Shown here in pieces: positions 1 to 10,700 of a stretch of DNA of 64,000 nt. This stretch comes from Epiperipatus broadwayi (taxonomy: Eukaryota > Onychophora > Udeonychophora > Euonychophora > Peripatidae): positions 3,680,673-3,744,672 of the forward strand of contig JAQFVV010006271.1 in the NCBI GenBank assembly GCA_028023455.1, written 5' to 3'. Position 1 is the first letter of the stretch, and each line of letters opens with the position of its first letter. Both the position numbers and the translations under genes were made by a program. The notes under the pieces were generated by a model, which saw only the letters and a list, made by a program, of their open reading frames with translations, ran no database searches and had not been told where the DNA came from.

Positions 1-589
1 AATTCTATTAGACATATTAATTAACTTTTTTATTTCTAAAATTTCTACACAAGAAAAATTATCATACAAAATCTGCCACATACTGAAAGAAAATTAATAA
101 CTATACCAAACAAAATAATACAAATAATAACAAACAAATAATACAAAATAATACAAATTAATAATACAAATACACAAAACAAAGCAAATAAAATATAAAA
201 TTCACTAAACTATAAAACACTATTCAAAATATTAAACAGTACACCTAATTAGAAAACTAAAACTGCCTAACACTATAATTATCTAATAAAACTGCCACAT
301 ACTAAAAGAAAATTAATACCTATACAAATACAAACAAATAATAATAAGTAATAAACAAAAAAAAAAATTAATAATAATAATAATAATAAAAAAATAATAT
401 TACAAATACACAAAACAAAACAAATAAAATATGAAATTCACAAAACCATATATCACTATTCAAAATATTAAATAGTATACCTAAATAGAAAACCAAAACT
501 GTCTAACACTATACTAGCAAAAAATAAAAATGCAAAACCATAAAACAATACAGTACTAGATTAAATTCAAAATTTTACCAAAATCCTTA

Positions 590-632
590 CACAACCATGG
601 TTTCATCTACTACAAATAGACCTTCTCAAGTG
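590..632 (-). ncRNA. Hammerhead-like fold of PLE-A (left arm)
   Basis: Same 43-nt sequence as at 1598-1640, on the minus strand. Stem I is CAC/GUG, the core strand is UUGAGAA, stem II is CUAU/GUAG with loop UUGUA, then GAAA, stem III ACC/GGU with loop AU, and U at the expected cleavage position. The 5' core differs from the hammerhead consensus CUGANGA, so activity is uncertain. Confidence 0.5.
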
Positions 633-690
633 AAAATCAACCTAAAGGAAAACATATATATATATACAAACAAACAAACCTTCCCATAAT

Positions 691-1130
691 TCATTTCAAA
701 CTCCACCTTCCCTTAATATCAAAAGAAGTCTTCATAAGATTGATAGCCTCAGAATCAAGGAGTTTTATCATCAAAGTCTCCTTTATTCTTCTTTTTAACT
801 CATTCTTTTCATAAAAAATAACCGAAGCATTGTCAAACAATATTCTATGACCTGTATTCAATTCATGAATATATAAAGCTGAGTTAAGATACCTATGTTT
901 AACTCTACTTATATGAACCTTAACCCTTTCATTAAGGCTAAATTTACTCTGGCCTACATAAAATTTACCACAACTACATGGAATTTTATAAACAATACCA
1001 GGAATAGACCTACTATCAATAGACTGCTTTGAACCATTAAGTAATGAATTCAAATCAGAACCTTTCCTCCATGCAACCTTCTTTCCACCTAACAAATGAC
1101 TATTCCTATAAACCAAATTATAAATTGATG
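691..1130 (-). pseudogene. PLE-A GIY-YIG endonuclease domain, 5'-truncated copy
   Basis: This is the C-terminal end of the PLE-A protein. It contains the GIY-YIG nuclease signature: GIVYKIPCSCGKFYVGQ, followed by an R and H-containing helix (ERVKVHISRVKHR), HELNTGH, and a C-terminal ELKRRIKET helix, ending at the stop codon at 691-693. The reverse transcriptase part is missing because the copy is truncated at the head-to-head junction. It differs from the plus copies by about one residue (LNERV instead of LKERV). It has no start codon of its own and is not expected to give a functional protein. Confidence 0.9.
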
Positions 1131-1134
1131 TCAT

Positions 1135-1539
1135 TTGTTAGGTGGAAAGAAGGTTGCATGGAGGAAAGGTTCTGATTTGAATTCATTACTTAATGGTTCA
1201 AAGCAGTCTATTGATAGTAGGTCTATTCCTGGTATTGTTTATAAAATTCCATGTAGTTGTGGTAAATTTTATGTAGGCCAGAGTAAATTTAGTCTTAAGG
1301 AAAGGGTTAAGGTTCATATAAGTAGAGTTAAACATAGGTATCTTAACTCAGCTTTATATATTCATGAATTGAATACAGGTCATAGAATATTGTTTGACAA
1401 TGCTTCGGTTATTTTTTATGAAAAGAATGAGTTAAAAAGAAGAATAAAGGAGACTTTGATGATAAAACTCCTTGATTCTGAGGCTATCAATCTTATGAAG
1501 ACTTCTTTTGATATTAAGGGAAGGTGGAGTTTGAAATGA
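1135..1539 (+). pseudogene. PLE-A GIY-YIG domain, truncated first copy of the right arm
   Basis: Codons for the last ~134 residues of the PLE-A protein, starting directly at the head-to-head junction and ending at the TGA at 1537-1539. It has the GIY-YIG motif (GIVY...YVGQ) and the C-terminal helix but no reverse transcriptase. There is no upstream start codon in frame that belongs to the element. It forms the left pseudo-LTR-like partial unit in front of the full copies. Confidence 0.88.
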
Positions 1540-1597
1540 ATTATGGGAAGGTTTGTTTGTTTGTATATATATATATGTTTTCCTTTAGGTTGATTTT

Positions 1598-1640
1598 CAC
1601 TTGAGAAGGTCTATTTGTAGTAGATGAAACCATGGTTGTG
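1598..1640 (+). ncRNA. Hammerhead-like fold in PLE-A 3' region (copy 1)
   Basis: Segments in order: CAC (stem I), UUGAGAA (core strand), a linker, CUAU-UUGUA-GUAG (stem II hairpin), GAAA, CC-AU-GG (stem III, closed by A-U), U (expected cleavage base), GUG (stem I). PLE-C has the same layout with CUGC-UUGUA-GCAG, a covariation that supports real base pairing, and a different stem III loop. PLEs are known to carry hammerhead ribozymes. Here C3 and G8 of the consensus are U and A, which could still pair with each other. Whether it cleaves is not known. Confidence 0.5.
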
Positions 1641-1716
1641 TAAGGATTTTGGTAAAATTTTGAATTTAATCTAGTACTGTATTGTTTTATGGTTTTGCAT
1701 TTTTATTTTTTGCTAG

Positions 1717-2171
1717 TATAGTGTTAGACAGTTTTGGTTTTCTATTTAGGTATACTATTTAATATTTTGAATAGTGATATATGGTTTTGTGAATTTCATA
1801 TTTTATTTGTTTTGTTTTGTGTATTTGTAATATTATTTTTTATTATTATTATTATTATTAATTTTTTGTTTTTGTTTATTACTTATTATTATTTGTTTGT
1901 ATTTGTATAGGTATTAATTTTCTTTTAGTATGTGGAAGTTTTATTAGATAATTATAGTGTTAGGCAGTTTTAGTTTTCTAATTAGGTGTACTGTTTAATA
2001 TTTTGAATAGTGTTTTATAGTTTAGTGAATTTTATATTTTATTTGCTTTGTTTTGTGTATTTGTATTATTAATTTGTATTATTTTGTATTATTTGTTTGT
2101 TATTATTTGTATTATTTTGTTTGGTATAGTTATTAATTTTCTTTCAGTATGTGGCAGATTTTGTATGATAA
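1717..2171 (+). repeat. Diverged direct duplication in the PLE-A 5' untranslated region
   Basis: Two units, about 1717-1952 and 1953-2171, both beginning near TATAGTGTTAGRCAG, passing through AATATTTTGAATAGTG, and ending in a pyrimidine tract plus AG then TATGTGG. They differ by many substitutions and a small length change, so the duplication is older than the tandem array, and it is repeated in the next unit. The tract-plus-AG before TATGTGG in each unit resembles a 3' splice site; introns near the 5' end are known in Penelope. The AUG at 2149 lies directly behind it. Confidence 0.75.
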
Positions 2172-4543
2172 TTTTTCTTGTGTAGAAATTTTAGAAATAA
2201 AAAGGTTAATTAATATGTCTAATAGAATTGAATCTTTAAAGGCTCAGGTTAATTTTCTTAAGTCTTGTAGGTTTTGCAATGTGTTTCCTAATTCATGTAA
2301 TATTAAATTGGATAGGAAATTGGTTTTATTTTCTAATTGTGATTTTATTCTAAATTTTAAAAGATTTATTCTTAAACAATTTATTATACAGATTATGAGT
2401 AGTTTATCTAATTTAATTGATAGTTATAGAATGTTTAGAAGAAAGTTGGATTTTAGAAGGAATTTTAATTATTCTGTTTTAAATTCTTTTTTAAAGTGGT
2501 TTAGGAGTAAGTGTGAAATCACTTATAATAATAAGTATTTCAAGAAATTTAAATGGTTGATTGGAAAGGCTGAAAATAAAAGTTTTGTGAAAGGAAAAGA
2601 GTTTAGATTTGGGTCTTATAAAAATAGGCCTGATGCTTCATCTGTTTTAAATTTGTCAAATTATATTTTGAATGCATCTGATTTGGCTATTTTAGCTAAG
2701 GGTCCTGGCTTTGTTCCATTTGCTAATAGAAGTTTAATTTTTGATTTTGTTTCTGCAATTGAAAGTAGTAGTAATATTTCTGATGAAAATAAAATGTCTT
2801 TACAGGTTATTTTGAATAGTCAATTACTTAAAAGAGAAAAATTTGTTTTTGCCCCTAAGGTTATTAGTTTTGTTAAAAAAAGATTGAAAGCCAATGATGT
2901 TATATTATTAAAAGAAGATAAAGGTGGCCGGTTTGTATTGTTAAATAATATTGATTTTAAAAGTAAAGTTTCTTTAGAATTAAATAATGGAAAATATGCT
3001 ATTTTAGATTCTGATCCTGGTAAAAAAATAAAATCTAAATTAATTAAGATTATGAAAGTTATGGAAAATAAAAAGATTTTTGATAGAGCTACTTATTTAA
3101 ATTGTTACCCTAGTGATTTTGTGGCTCCAAAGGTTTTCTTTAATTTGAAGTCTCATAAAGATAATTTTCCTTTGAGATGTATTTTTGATTTTACAGGAGG
3201 AATTGTTGATAAAATATCAAAATTTATTATAAGATATTTTAAGGATTACATAAAACTGGGTCAATTTTGTGTTTCTTCTTCCTTTGAAGCTTTTAAGAAA
3301 ATAAATGGTTTTGTTTTGGATGATGATTGTGTTTTTGGTAGTTTAGACATTGAAAATATGTACCAATCGGTTAATAGATTAAAAAGTATTGATGTTTTTC
3401 TTTCAATTTTAAAAAAATAGAATGTTTTTCTGCAGATAAGATTAAGGTTTTTCATGATTTGCTTTTGCTGTTAGAGGATTCAATGTATTTTATGTCTAAT
3501 GATGTGTTTTATAAGATTAGAGAAGGTTGGGTTATTGGTTATGTCATTTCTCCATTGATGTGTGCTGTCTATATTGATTATTTGGAGTGTAGTATTATTA
3601 ATATGTTTTCAGGTTCTATTAAATTATTTGTTAGGTATGTTGATGATTGTTTGTTTGTTATTCAGAAAGAGAAATTAGAAGAGTTTTTATGTGGATTGAA
3701 TGGTTTTGATTCTAATATTAAGTTTACAATTGAGGGGGTGGTTTTGATTTTGTAAAATTAAAGTTTTTAGATTTAAATGTTGAGAAGGTTAATGATGTTT
3801 TGTTTTGTAGTCATTTTATAAAACCTAAAAATTTGAGAAATATGATTAGGCCTGATAGTTATCAGCCTTTTATACATAAAAAAATGTCTTTGTTGAATTT
3901 TTGTTGTCGGAATAGAAGGCTTAATAATTTTAATAATGATGCTGATATTCAAAAAAGTCAATTTGCTGCTGAATATGTAGAATTGGGTTATAGTCATGAT
4001 TTTATTAAAAAAGTGGTATTTAATAATAATGTTTATAGTCGTGATTTGGATGATAAGAATTTTGTTGGTAAGGATGATGATTATATGTCTTTACCATTTA
4101 AAGCATCAATTTATAATTTGGTTTATAGGAATAGTCATTTGTTAGGTGGAAAGAAGGTTGCATGGAGGAAAGGTTCTGATTTGAATTCATTACTTAATGG
4201 TTCAAAGCAGTCTATTGATAGTAGGTCTATTCCTGGTATTGTTTATAAAATTCCATGTAGTTGTGGTAAATTTTATGTAGGCCAGAGTAAATTTAGCCTT
4301 AAGGAAAGGGTTAAGGTTCATATAAGTAGAGTTAAACATAGGTATCTTAACTCAGCTTTATATATTCATGAATTGAATACAGGTCATAGAATATTGTTTG
4401 ACAATGCTTCGGTTATTTTTTATGAAAAGAATGAGTTAAAAAGAAGAATAAAGGAGACTTTGATGATAAAACTCCTTGATTCTGAGGCTATCAATCTTAT
4501 GAAGACTTCTTTTGATATTAAGGGAAGGTGGAGTTTGAAATGA
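2149..4543 (+). pseudogene. PLE-A reverse transcriptase / GIY-YIG endonuclease, copy 2, two frameshifts
   Basis: Single protein of about 800 codons if the frame were continuous. From the N-terminus: a basic Lys/Asn-rich region; LLKEDKGGRFVLL (~residue 255-267); PKVFFNLKSHKDN; RT motif A SLDIENMYQ (~398); GWVIGYVISPLMC (motif B); motif C FVRYVDDCLFVI (~495); KFLDLNV (downstream RT motif); then after ~690 the GIY-YIG domain GIVYKIPCSCGKFYVGQ. This order, RT followed by GIY-YIG, is that of Penelope-like elements. Two single-base losses relative to copy 3 break it: a T missing after the A run near 3418 gives an immediate TAG, and a G missing from the G run near 3733 shifts the frame again. Both are in or beside homopolymers, so assembly error is possible. 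Confidence 0.9.
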
Positions 4544-4601
4544 ATTATGGGAAGGTTTGTTTGTTTGTATATATATATATGTTTTCCTTTAGGTTGATTT
4601 T

Positions 4602-4644
4602 CACTTGAGAAGGTCTATTTGTAGTAGATGAAACCATGGTTGTG
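4602..4644 (+). ncRNA. Hammerhead-like fold in PLE-A 3' region (copy 2)
   Basis: Identical in sequence to 1598-1640: CAC, UUGAGAA, stem II hairpin with loop UUGUA, GAAA, stem III ACC/GGU, U, GUG. It lies about 60 nt after the stop codon of copy 2 and upstream of the untranslated region of copy 3, that is, in the shared (pLTR-like) part between units. Confidence 0.5.
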
Positions 4645-4719
4645 TAAGGATTTTGGTAAAATTTTGAATTTAATCTAGTACTGTATTGTTTTATGGTTTT
4701 GCATTTTTATTTTTGCTAG

Positions 4720-5173
4720 TATAGTGTTAGACAGTTTTGGTTTTCTATTTAGGTATACTATTTAATATTTTGAATAGTGATATATGGTTTTGTGAATTTC
4801 ATATTTTATTTGTTTTGTTTTGTGTATTTGTAATATTATTTTTTATTATTATTATTATTAATTTTTTTGTTTTTGTTTATTACTTATTATTATTTGTTTG
4901 TATTTGTATAGGTATTAATTTTCTTTTAGTATGTGGAAGTTTTATTAGATAATTATAGTGTTAGGCAGTTTTAGTTTTCTAATTAGGTGTACTGTTTAAT
5001 ATTTTGAATAGTGTTTTATAGTTTAGTGAATTTTATATTTTATTTGCTTTGTTTTGTGTATTTGTATTATTAATTTGTATTATTTTGTATTATTTGTTTG
5101 TTATTATTTGTATTATTTTGTTTGGTATAGTTATTAATTTTCTTTCAGTATGTGGCAGATTTTGTATGATAAT
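4720..5173 (+). repeat. PLE-A 5' untranslated duplication, second tandem copy
   Basis: Same two-unit direct duplication as at 1717-2171, between the stop of copy 2 and the AUG of copy 3. It differs only by small length changes in the ATT repeat and poly-T runs. Confidence 0.75.
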
Positions 5174-7555
5174 TTTTCTTGTGTAGAAATTTTAGAAATA
5201 AAAAAGTTAATTAATATGTCTAATAGAATTGAATCTTTAAAGGGCTCAGGTTAATTTTCTTAAGTCTTGTAGGTTTTGCAATGTGTTTCCTAATTCATGT
5301 AATATTAAATTGGATAGGAAATTGGTTTTATTTTCTAATTGTGATTTTATTCTAAATTTTAAAAGATTTATTCTTAAACAATTTATTATACAGATTATGA
5401 GTAGTTTATCTAATTTAATTGATAGTTATAGAATGTTTAGAAGAAAGTTGGATTTTAGAAGGAATTTTAATTATTCTGTTTTAAATTCTTTTTTAAAGTG
5501 GTTTAGGAGTAAGTGTGAAATCACTTATAATAATAAGTATTTCAAGAAATTTAAATGGTTGATTGGAAAGGCTGAAAATAAAAGTTTTGTGAAAGGAAAA
5601 GAGTTTAGATTTGGGTCTTATAATAATAGGCCTGATGCTTCATCTGTTTTAAATTTGTCAAATTATATTTTGAATGCATCTGATTTGGCTATTTTAGCTA
5701 AGGGTCCTGGCTTTGTTCCATTTGCTAATAGAAGTTTAATTTTTGATTTTGTTTCTGCAATTGAAAGTAGTAGTAATATTTCTGATGAAAATAAAATGTC
5801 TTTACAGGTTATTTTGAATAGTCAATTACTTAAAAGAGAAAAATTTGTTTTTGCCCCTAAGGTTATTAGTTTTGTTAAAAAAAGATTGAAAGCCAATGAT
5901 GTTATATTATTAAAAGAAGATAAAGGTGGCCGGTTTGTATTGTTAAATAATATTGATTTTAAAAGTAAAGTTTCTTTAGAATTAAATAATGGAAAATATG
6001 CTATTTTAGATTCTGATCCTGGTAAAAAAATAAAATCTAAATTAATTAAGATTATGAAAGTTATGGAAAATAAAAAGATTTTTGATAGAGCTACTTATTT
6101 AAATTGTTACCCTAGTGATTTTGTGGCTCCAAAGGTTTTCTTTAATTTGAACGTCTGAACTCTCATAAAGATAATTTTCCTTTGAGATGTATTTTTGATT
6201 TTACAGGAGGAATTGTTGATAAAATATCAAAATTTATTATAAGATATTTTAAGGATTACATAAAACTGGGTCAATTTTGTGTTTCTTCTTCCTTTGAAGC
6301 TTTTAAGAAAATAAATGGTTTTGTTTTGGATGATGATTGTGTTTTTGGTAGTTTAGACATTGAAAATATGTACCAATCGGTTAATAGATTAAAAAGTATT
6401 GATGTTTTTCTTTCAATTTTAAAAAAATTAGAATGTTTTTCTGCAGATAAGATTAAGGTTTTTCATGATTTGCTTTTGCTGTTAGAGGATTCAATGTATT
6501 TTATGTCTAATGATGTGTTTTATAAGATTAGAGAAGGTTGGGTTATTGGTTATGTCATTTCTCCATTGATGTGTGCTGTCTATATTGATTATTTGGAGTG
6601 TAGTATTATTAATATGTTTTCAGGTTCTATTAAATTATTTGTTAGGTATGTTGATGATTGTTTGTTTGTTATTCAGAAAGAGAAATTAGAAGAGTTTTTA
6701 TGTGGATTGAATGGTTTTGATTCTAATATTAAGTTTACAATTGAGGGGGGTGGTTTTGATTTTGTAAAATTAAAGTTTTTAGATTTAAATGTTGAGAAGG
6801 TTAATGATGTTTTGTTTTGTAGTCATTTTATAAAACCTAAAAATTTGAGAAATATGATTAGGCCTGATAGTTATCAGCCTTTTATACATAAAAAAATGTC
6901 TTTGTTGAATTTTTGTTGTCGGAATAGAAGGCTTAATAATTTTAATAATGATGCTGATATTCAAAAAAGTCAATTTGCTGCTGAATATGTAGAATTGGGT
7001 TATAGTCATGATTTTATTAAAAAAGTGGTATTTAATAATAATGTTTATAGTCGTGATTTGGATGATAAGAATTTTGTTGGTAAGGATGATGATTATATGT
7101 CTTTACCATTTAAAGCATCAATTTATAATTTGGTTTATAGGAATAGTCATTTGTTAGGTGGAAAGAAGGTTGCATGGAGGAAAGGTTCTGATTTGAATTC
7201 ATTACTTAATGGTTCAAAGCAGTCTATTGATAGTAGGTCTATTCCTGGTATTGTTTATAAAATTCCATGTAGTTGTGGTAAATTTTATGTAGGCCAGAGT
7301 AAATTTAGTCTTAAGGAAAGGGTTAAGGTTCATATAAGTAGAGTTAAACATAGGTATCTTAACTCAGCTTTATATATTCATGAATTGAATACAGGTCATA
7401 GAATATTGTTTGACAATGCTTCGGTTATTTTTTATGAAAAGAATGAGTTAAAAAGAAGAATAAAGGAGACTTTGATGATAAAACTCCTTGATTCTGAGGC
7501 TATCAATCTTATGAAGACTTCTTTTGATATTAAGGGAAGGTGGAGTTTGAAATGA
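5150..7555 (+). pseudogene. PLE-A reverse transcriptase / GIY-YIG endonuclease, copy 3, two frame breaks
   Basis: Same protein as copy 2, from the AUG at 5150 to the TGA at 7553-7555. An extra G in the AAAGGGCTC run near 5242 breaks the N-terminal part; the frame is open again from 5283. A second break near 6150-6160 is an 8-bp insertion just after the NLK region (PKVFFNL), which brings a TGA in frame. From 6182 to 7555 the frame is open for 457 codons and holds RT motif A (SLDIENMYQ), motif B, YVDD and the complete GIY-YIG domain. The breaks differ from those in copy 2, so they arose after the tandem duplication, or are sequencing errors. Confidence 0.9.
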
Positions 7556-7613
7556 ATTATGGGAAGGTTTGTTTGTTTGTATATATATATATGTTTTCCT
7601 TTAGGTTGATTTT

Positions 7614-7656
7614 CACTTGAGAAGGTCTATTTGTAGTAGATGAAACCATGGTTGTG
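7614..7656 (+). ncRNA. Hammerhead-like fold in PLE-A 3' region (copy 3)
   Basis: Same 43-nt motif as in the other PLE-A units. Here it is 96 nt upstream of the true 3' end of the insertion at 7752, close to the 95 nt (PLE-C) and 100 nt (PLE-B) seen at their right ends. Confidence 0.5.
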
Positions 7657-7754
7657 TAAGGATTTTGGTAAAATTTTGAATTTAATCTAGTACTGTATTG
7701 TTTTATGGTTTTGCATTTTTATTTTTGCTAGTATAGTGTTAGACAGTTTTGGTG

Positions 7755-7776
7755 TTATATATATATATATATATAT
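7755..7776. repeat. (TA)n at the right end of PLE-A
   Basis: Short uninterrupted TA run directly behind the end of PLE-A homology. All PLE 3' ends visible in this window abut such a run. Confidence 0.95.
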
Positions 7777-10700
7777 TCTGCCCTTGTCATCCTATGTAGC
7801 TCCACTACACATCAGGCCAATCTAACCGCCCCGTTCCCGCATCTCCACTTCCCCCAAAATAAATATAATATAGTGAAAATCACCTAACCGAGTTCTAGCT
7901 CTAATAATTAATGAAATATTCAATTAAATGCTTTACTAACTCAAGTTTCTTAAAATTAACTTAGGTTCTGTTTTAAACTAACTCAAATAAATATTCAGGA
8001 GTTCATGAGACTAGAAGTGGAAATACGGGTGACAAGGTAGATTACATTGAGACAATATCCCACAGGATACCACCTCAATGGCATAAGAACACTATCCCCC
8101 CTTATACTACTATTACACATAATAACTACATAGTATTCTTATGACTTCCGCAACTTCTAATCACTAAGACTCATTTAACAATTAAAGTATTAATCTTTTA
8201 TCTCTAATAATAATAATAGTAATCATCTAGCTCAAATGAAATAATCTCAGGTTCTTAAATTTATTCATATGTTAATAACACATGGTAGCAAAATATGATA
8301 AGGGATTTTATGTCATAATCTACTACTCTGAAATTAGATTAATAATAAAACAATAATAATCACAATCTTTAATCCAACTAGTACAGCTTTTCTTTCATCA
8401 CGAATTTATAACCGTAATAAATTAGTTAATAATCTAATATCCCCTTTTTTATCTTTAAGTAATAAAATAAGTTAATAAGTGGCAGTATTTAGATAATCTG
8501 ATAAATAAAGCAAGTGGCAACTAATAGCATATAATTTAGCAAAATATTATGATAATGGATTGATGACCAGTAATGCAATGCAATTTTATAATTATTTAAT
8601 TACAAGAACATCAATAAATATTTAAGATTAAATATACTTCTCTGTTTATCTTTTGTGCAAACAATCATATACTTAGTTTAATTGTTGTGAACATACCCTG
8701 TGAATTCATGCAATGATGTAGAGAAAACAAAATTCAGACACAAGTTTTAATAAACAAATTTTAAAATTTTATTAACATCAATAAAAATAAATAAAACAAA
8801 CAAATCCATCTACATCTATTTACAAGGGATATCCTCATTTTTCTTTACACTACAATAGCTGAATTATACACATTTATATTTCTTTTATCGTTAATTAAAC
8901 TTATTATGCCTTTTAAAAGTTATTTATTTATTTCTCATTAGGTTTATCATATCACTTATTTTAACTATTTTATGGGTAACACCATTCTTTACCTTTTAAT
9001 ATTAAAGTTACTGTCTTATAAATTATCTATGTGGATAAACATCATTTATAACATCATAATTTTACAATCAATATGGTTTTTAAAAGAAAATTACATTTTC
9101 TTGTAACTTTATATAAGACACTCCGCATATTATTCAAATATTATTATTACTTTTAACGTTTGTTCTCCAATGCTCGTAAACTATAATACGTTTATTCCAT
9201 AAGCCATACTCATGTATAATACTATAACATGGGTTTAATTATCACCTGTTACAGTTTCACATATACTATAATTATCGAATGTTATTGTATTTTTTTAAAT
9301 ATGCAATACTTATATTTTTTTTAAAAATATAATTAACAATAAGAAAACGTGAAATTATATTTAATATTTTTGTATATTTCTATTTGGAAATAATTTTATA
9401 AAATTATAGTTCATTTCTTAAAAAAAAAAATTAAAATAATTCTCTAACTCCTTCCCTTCTTAGGATATTTGCATCTTTCTTTCAATAATCATAATCTACT
9501 CTTCATTAATACTTAACTATTCTTATTCCAAATAATAGCATGACATACATTCTAAAATATCTATTGTTTCCCTTTTAATAGACTTATCATATAACGATGT
9601 TGTTGCAAGAAATACAGATAAAGATAGCGAAAGATGTATAGGATATCGGGAAGATAGATATTATCCGCAATATACTTCAAAAATGTATGGAACAGTGTGA
9701 ATAGGTCCAACATTCATTGTCTAATAACCCTGGGCGATAAGCATGATGTGGCAGCTATTTACTCAGCTTTACCAAACATCTAGTATGACTCACAAGAAAT
9801 ATATAAAATACCACTGTCCAAGACAACATGTGTACCAGTCGTAGGGCTTTGTTAACTATGCTGATTAACATCTAAAACTACTTATTATTTCACTCCCTGT
9901 AGCATCCTATTTTTTAATACATCCTCTTGGTTTCCGAATCACCACGTACTACCAAGTCACTACCCAAACTATCTCTCGAGATTTTTACTGTATCCAACAT
10001 CGATAAAATACTAACTACTTTTTTTAAAACAATAAACAAAATTCGCTAATATAAAACATTTCCCTATTCCATAAGAACAATTTGTCTTGCTTTATTACAC
10101 TGTAGGTTCAACATCTACGTTTTGTTAAAATAACATTTAAATATCCCAATCGGAAAATTAACAGAAAATATCACATAACCATCGGTTATATTGAACTATA
10201 TTAATAACACATAAAATGATTATCGTATGCATATTTTTTAAAAATCTAATCACATCTCAAAGTGTTTTAGAGTGTTGTTTTCAAAAATTGCATTTTACAA
10301 CAATAATAACAATAAAACTTTTGCGCTACATTCATTCGATTCTCAGCTGATCTAAATAAATAAAACATACATTATATCATTAATAATTATAAATGTTACC
10401 AAAAACAATCTTTATCTTCCTATCAGAGTTCGTAGTAGGCTTCTTTCTCTTCGAGCATCTCAAATATACAAATTTCCACATACATACAATTTTATTTTAA
10501 AATTCAAAATCAAAACATATTATTTCATATAATGTTATATCACAAATTAATGTATTTTGTTTTCCCTATCGCTATCTAAAACTTAATGTTTAACTTAGAT
10601 TAGTAAAGAAAATAATTCAAACCATAATCACATATTTTTCTGACGGTAAATCTTGGTTAGTCCCATAATATTTATTATTTCTTCTTTTGTCAGGATGTTC

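Larger units (their letters stand above)
1..1130 (-). mobile_element. PLE-A left arm: 5'-truncated Penelope-like element in reverse orientation
   Basis: The reverse complement of 1-1130 matches 1130-2229 almost base for base, so the region is a large palindrome. Read on the minus strand it holds the last ~145 codons of a PLE protein, the 3' UTR with a hammerhead-like fold, and then the 5' untranslated part and first codons of the next tandem unit, reaching the window edge. The junction shows a 1-base overlap (G at 1130). The arm continues left of the window, so its 3' end is not visible. Inverted, 5'-truncated partners are a known habit of Penelope-type insertions. Confidence 0.9.
1130..7752 (+). 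mobile_element. PLE-A right arm: tandem array of Penelope-like elements
   Basis: Three tandem plus-strand units: a truncated one (protein end at 1539), then two with protein ends at 4543 and 7555, giving a period of 3,004-3,012 bp. Units are nearly identical over coding and noncoding parts. Homology to the tandem continuation stops at 7752, where the sequence enters a TA run. Tandem units that share their terminal region (the pseudo-LTR layout), inverted 5'-truncated partners and a GIY-YIG endonuclease are the hallmarks of Penelope-like retroelements. Near identity suggests a recent insertion, yet both long copies carry frame breaks. Confidence 0.93.

Noticed and set aside
3773-3997. Minus-strand 74-codon frames in PLE-A (also 6,785-7,009)
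   Set aside because: Antisense of the PLE reverse transcriptase; identical in both units only because the units are identical.
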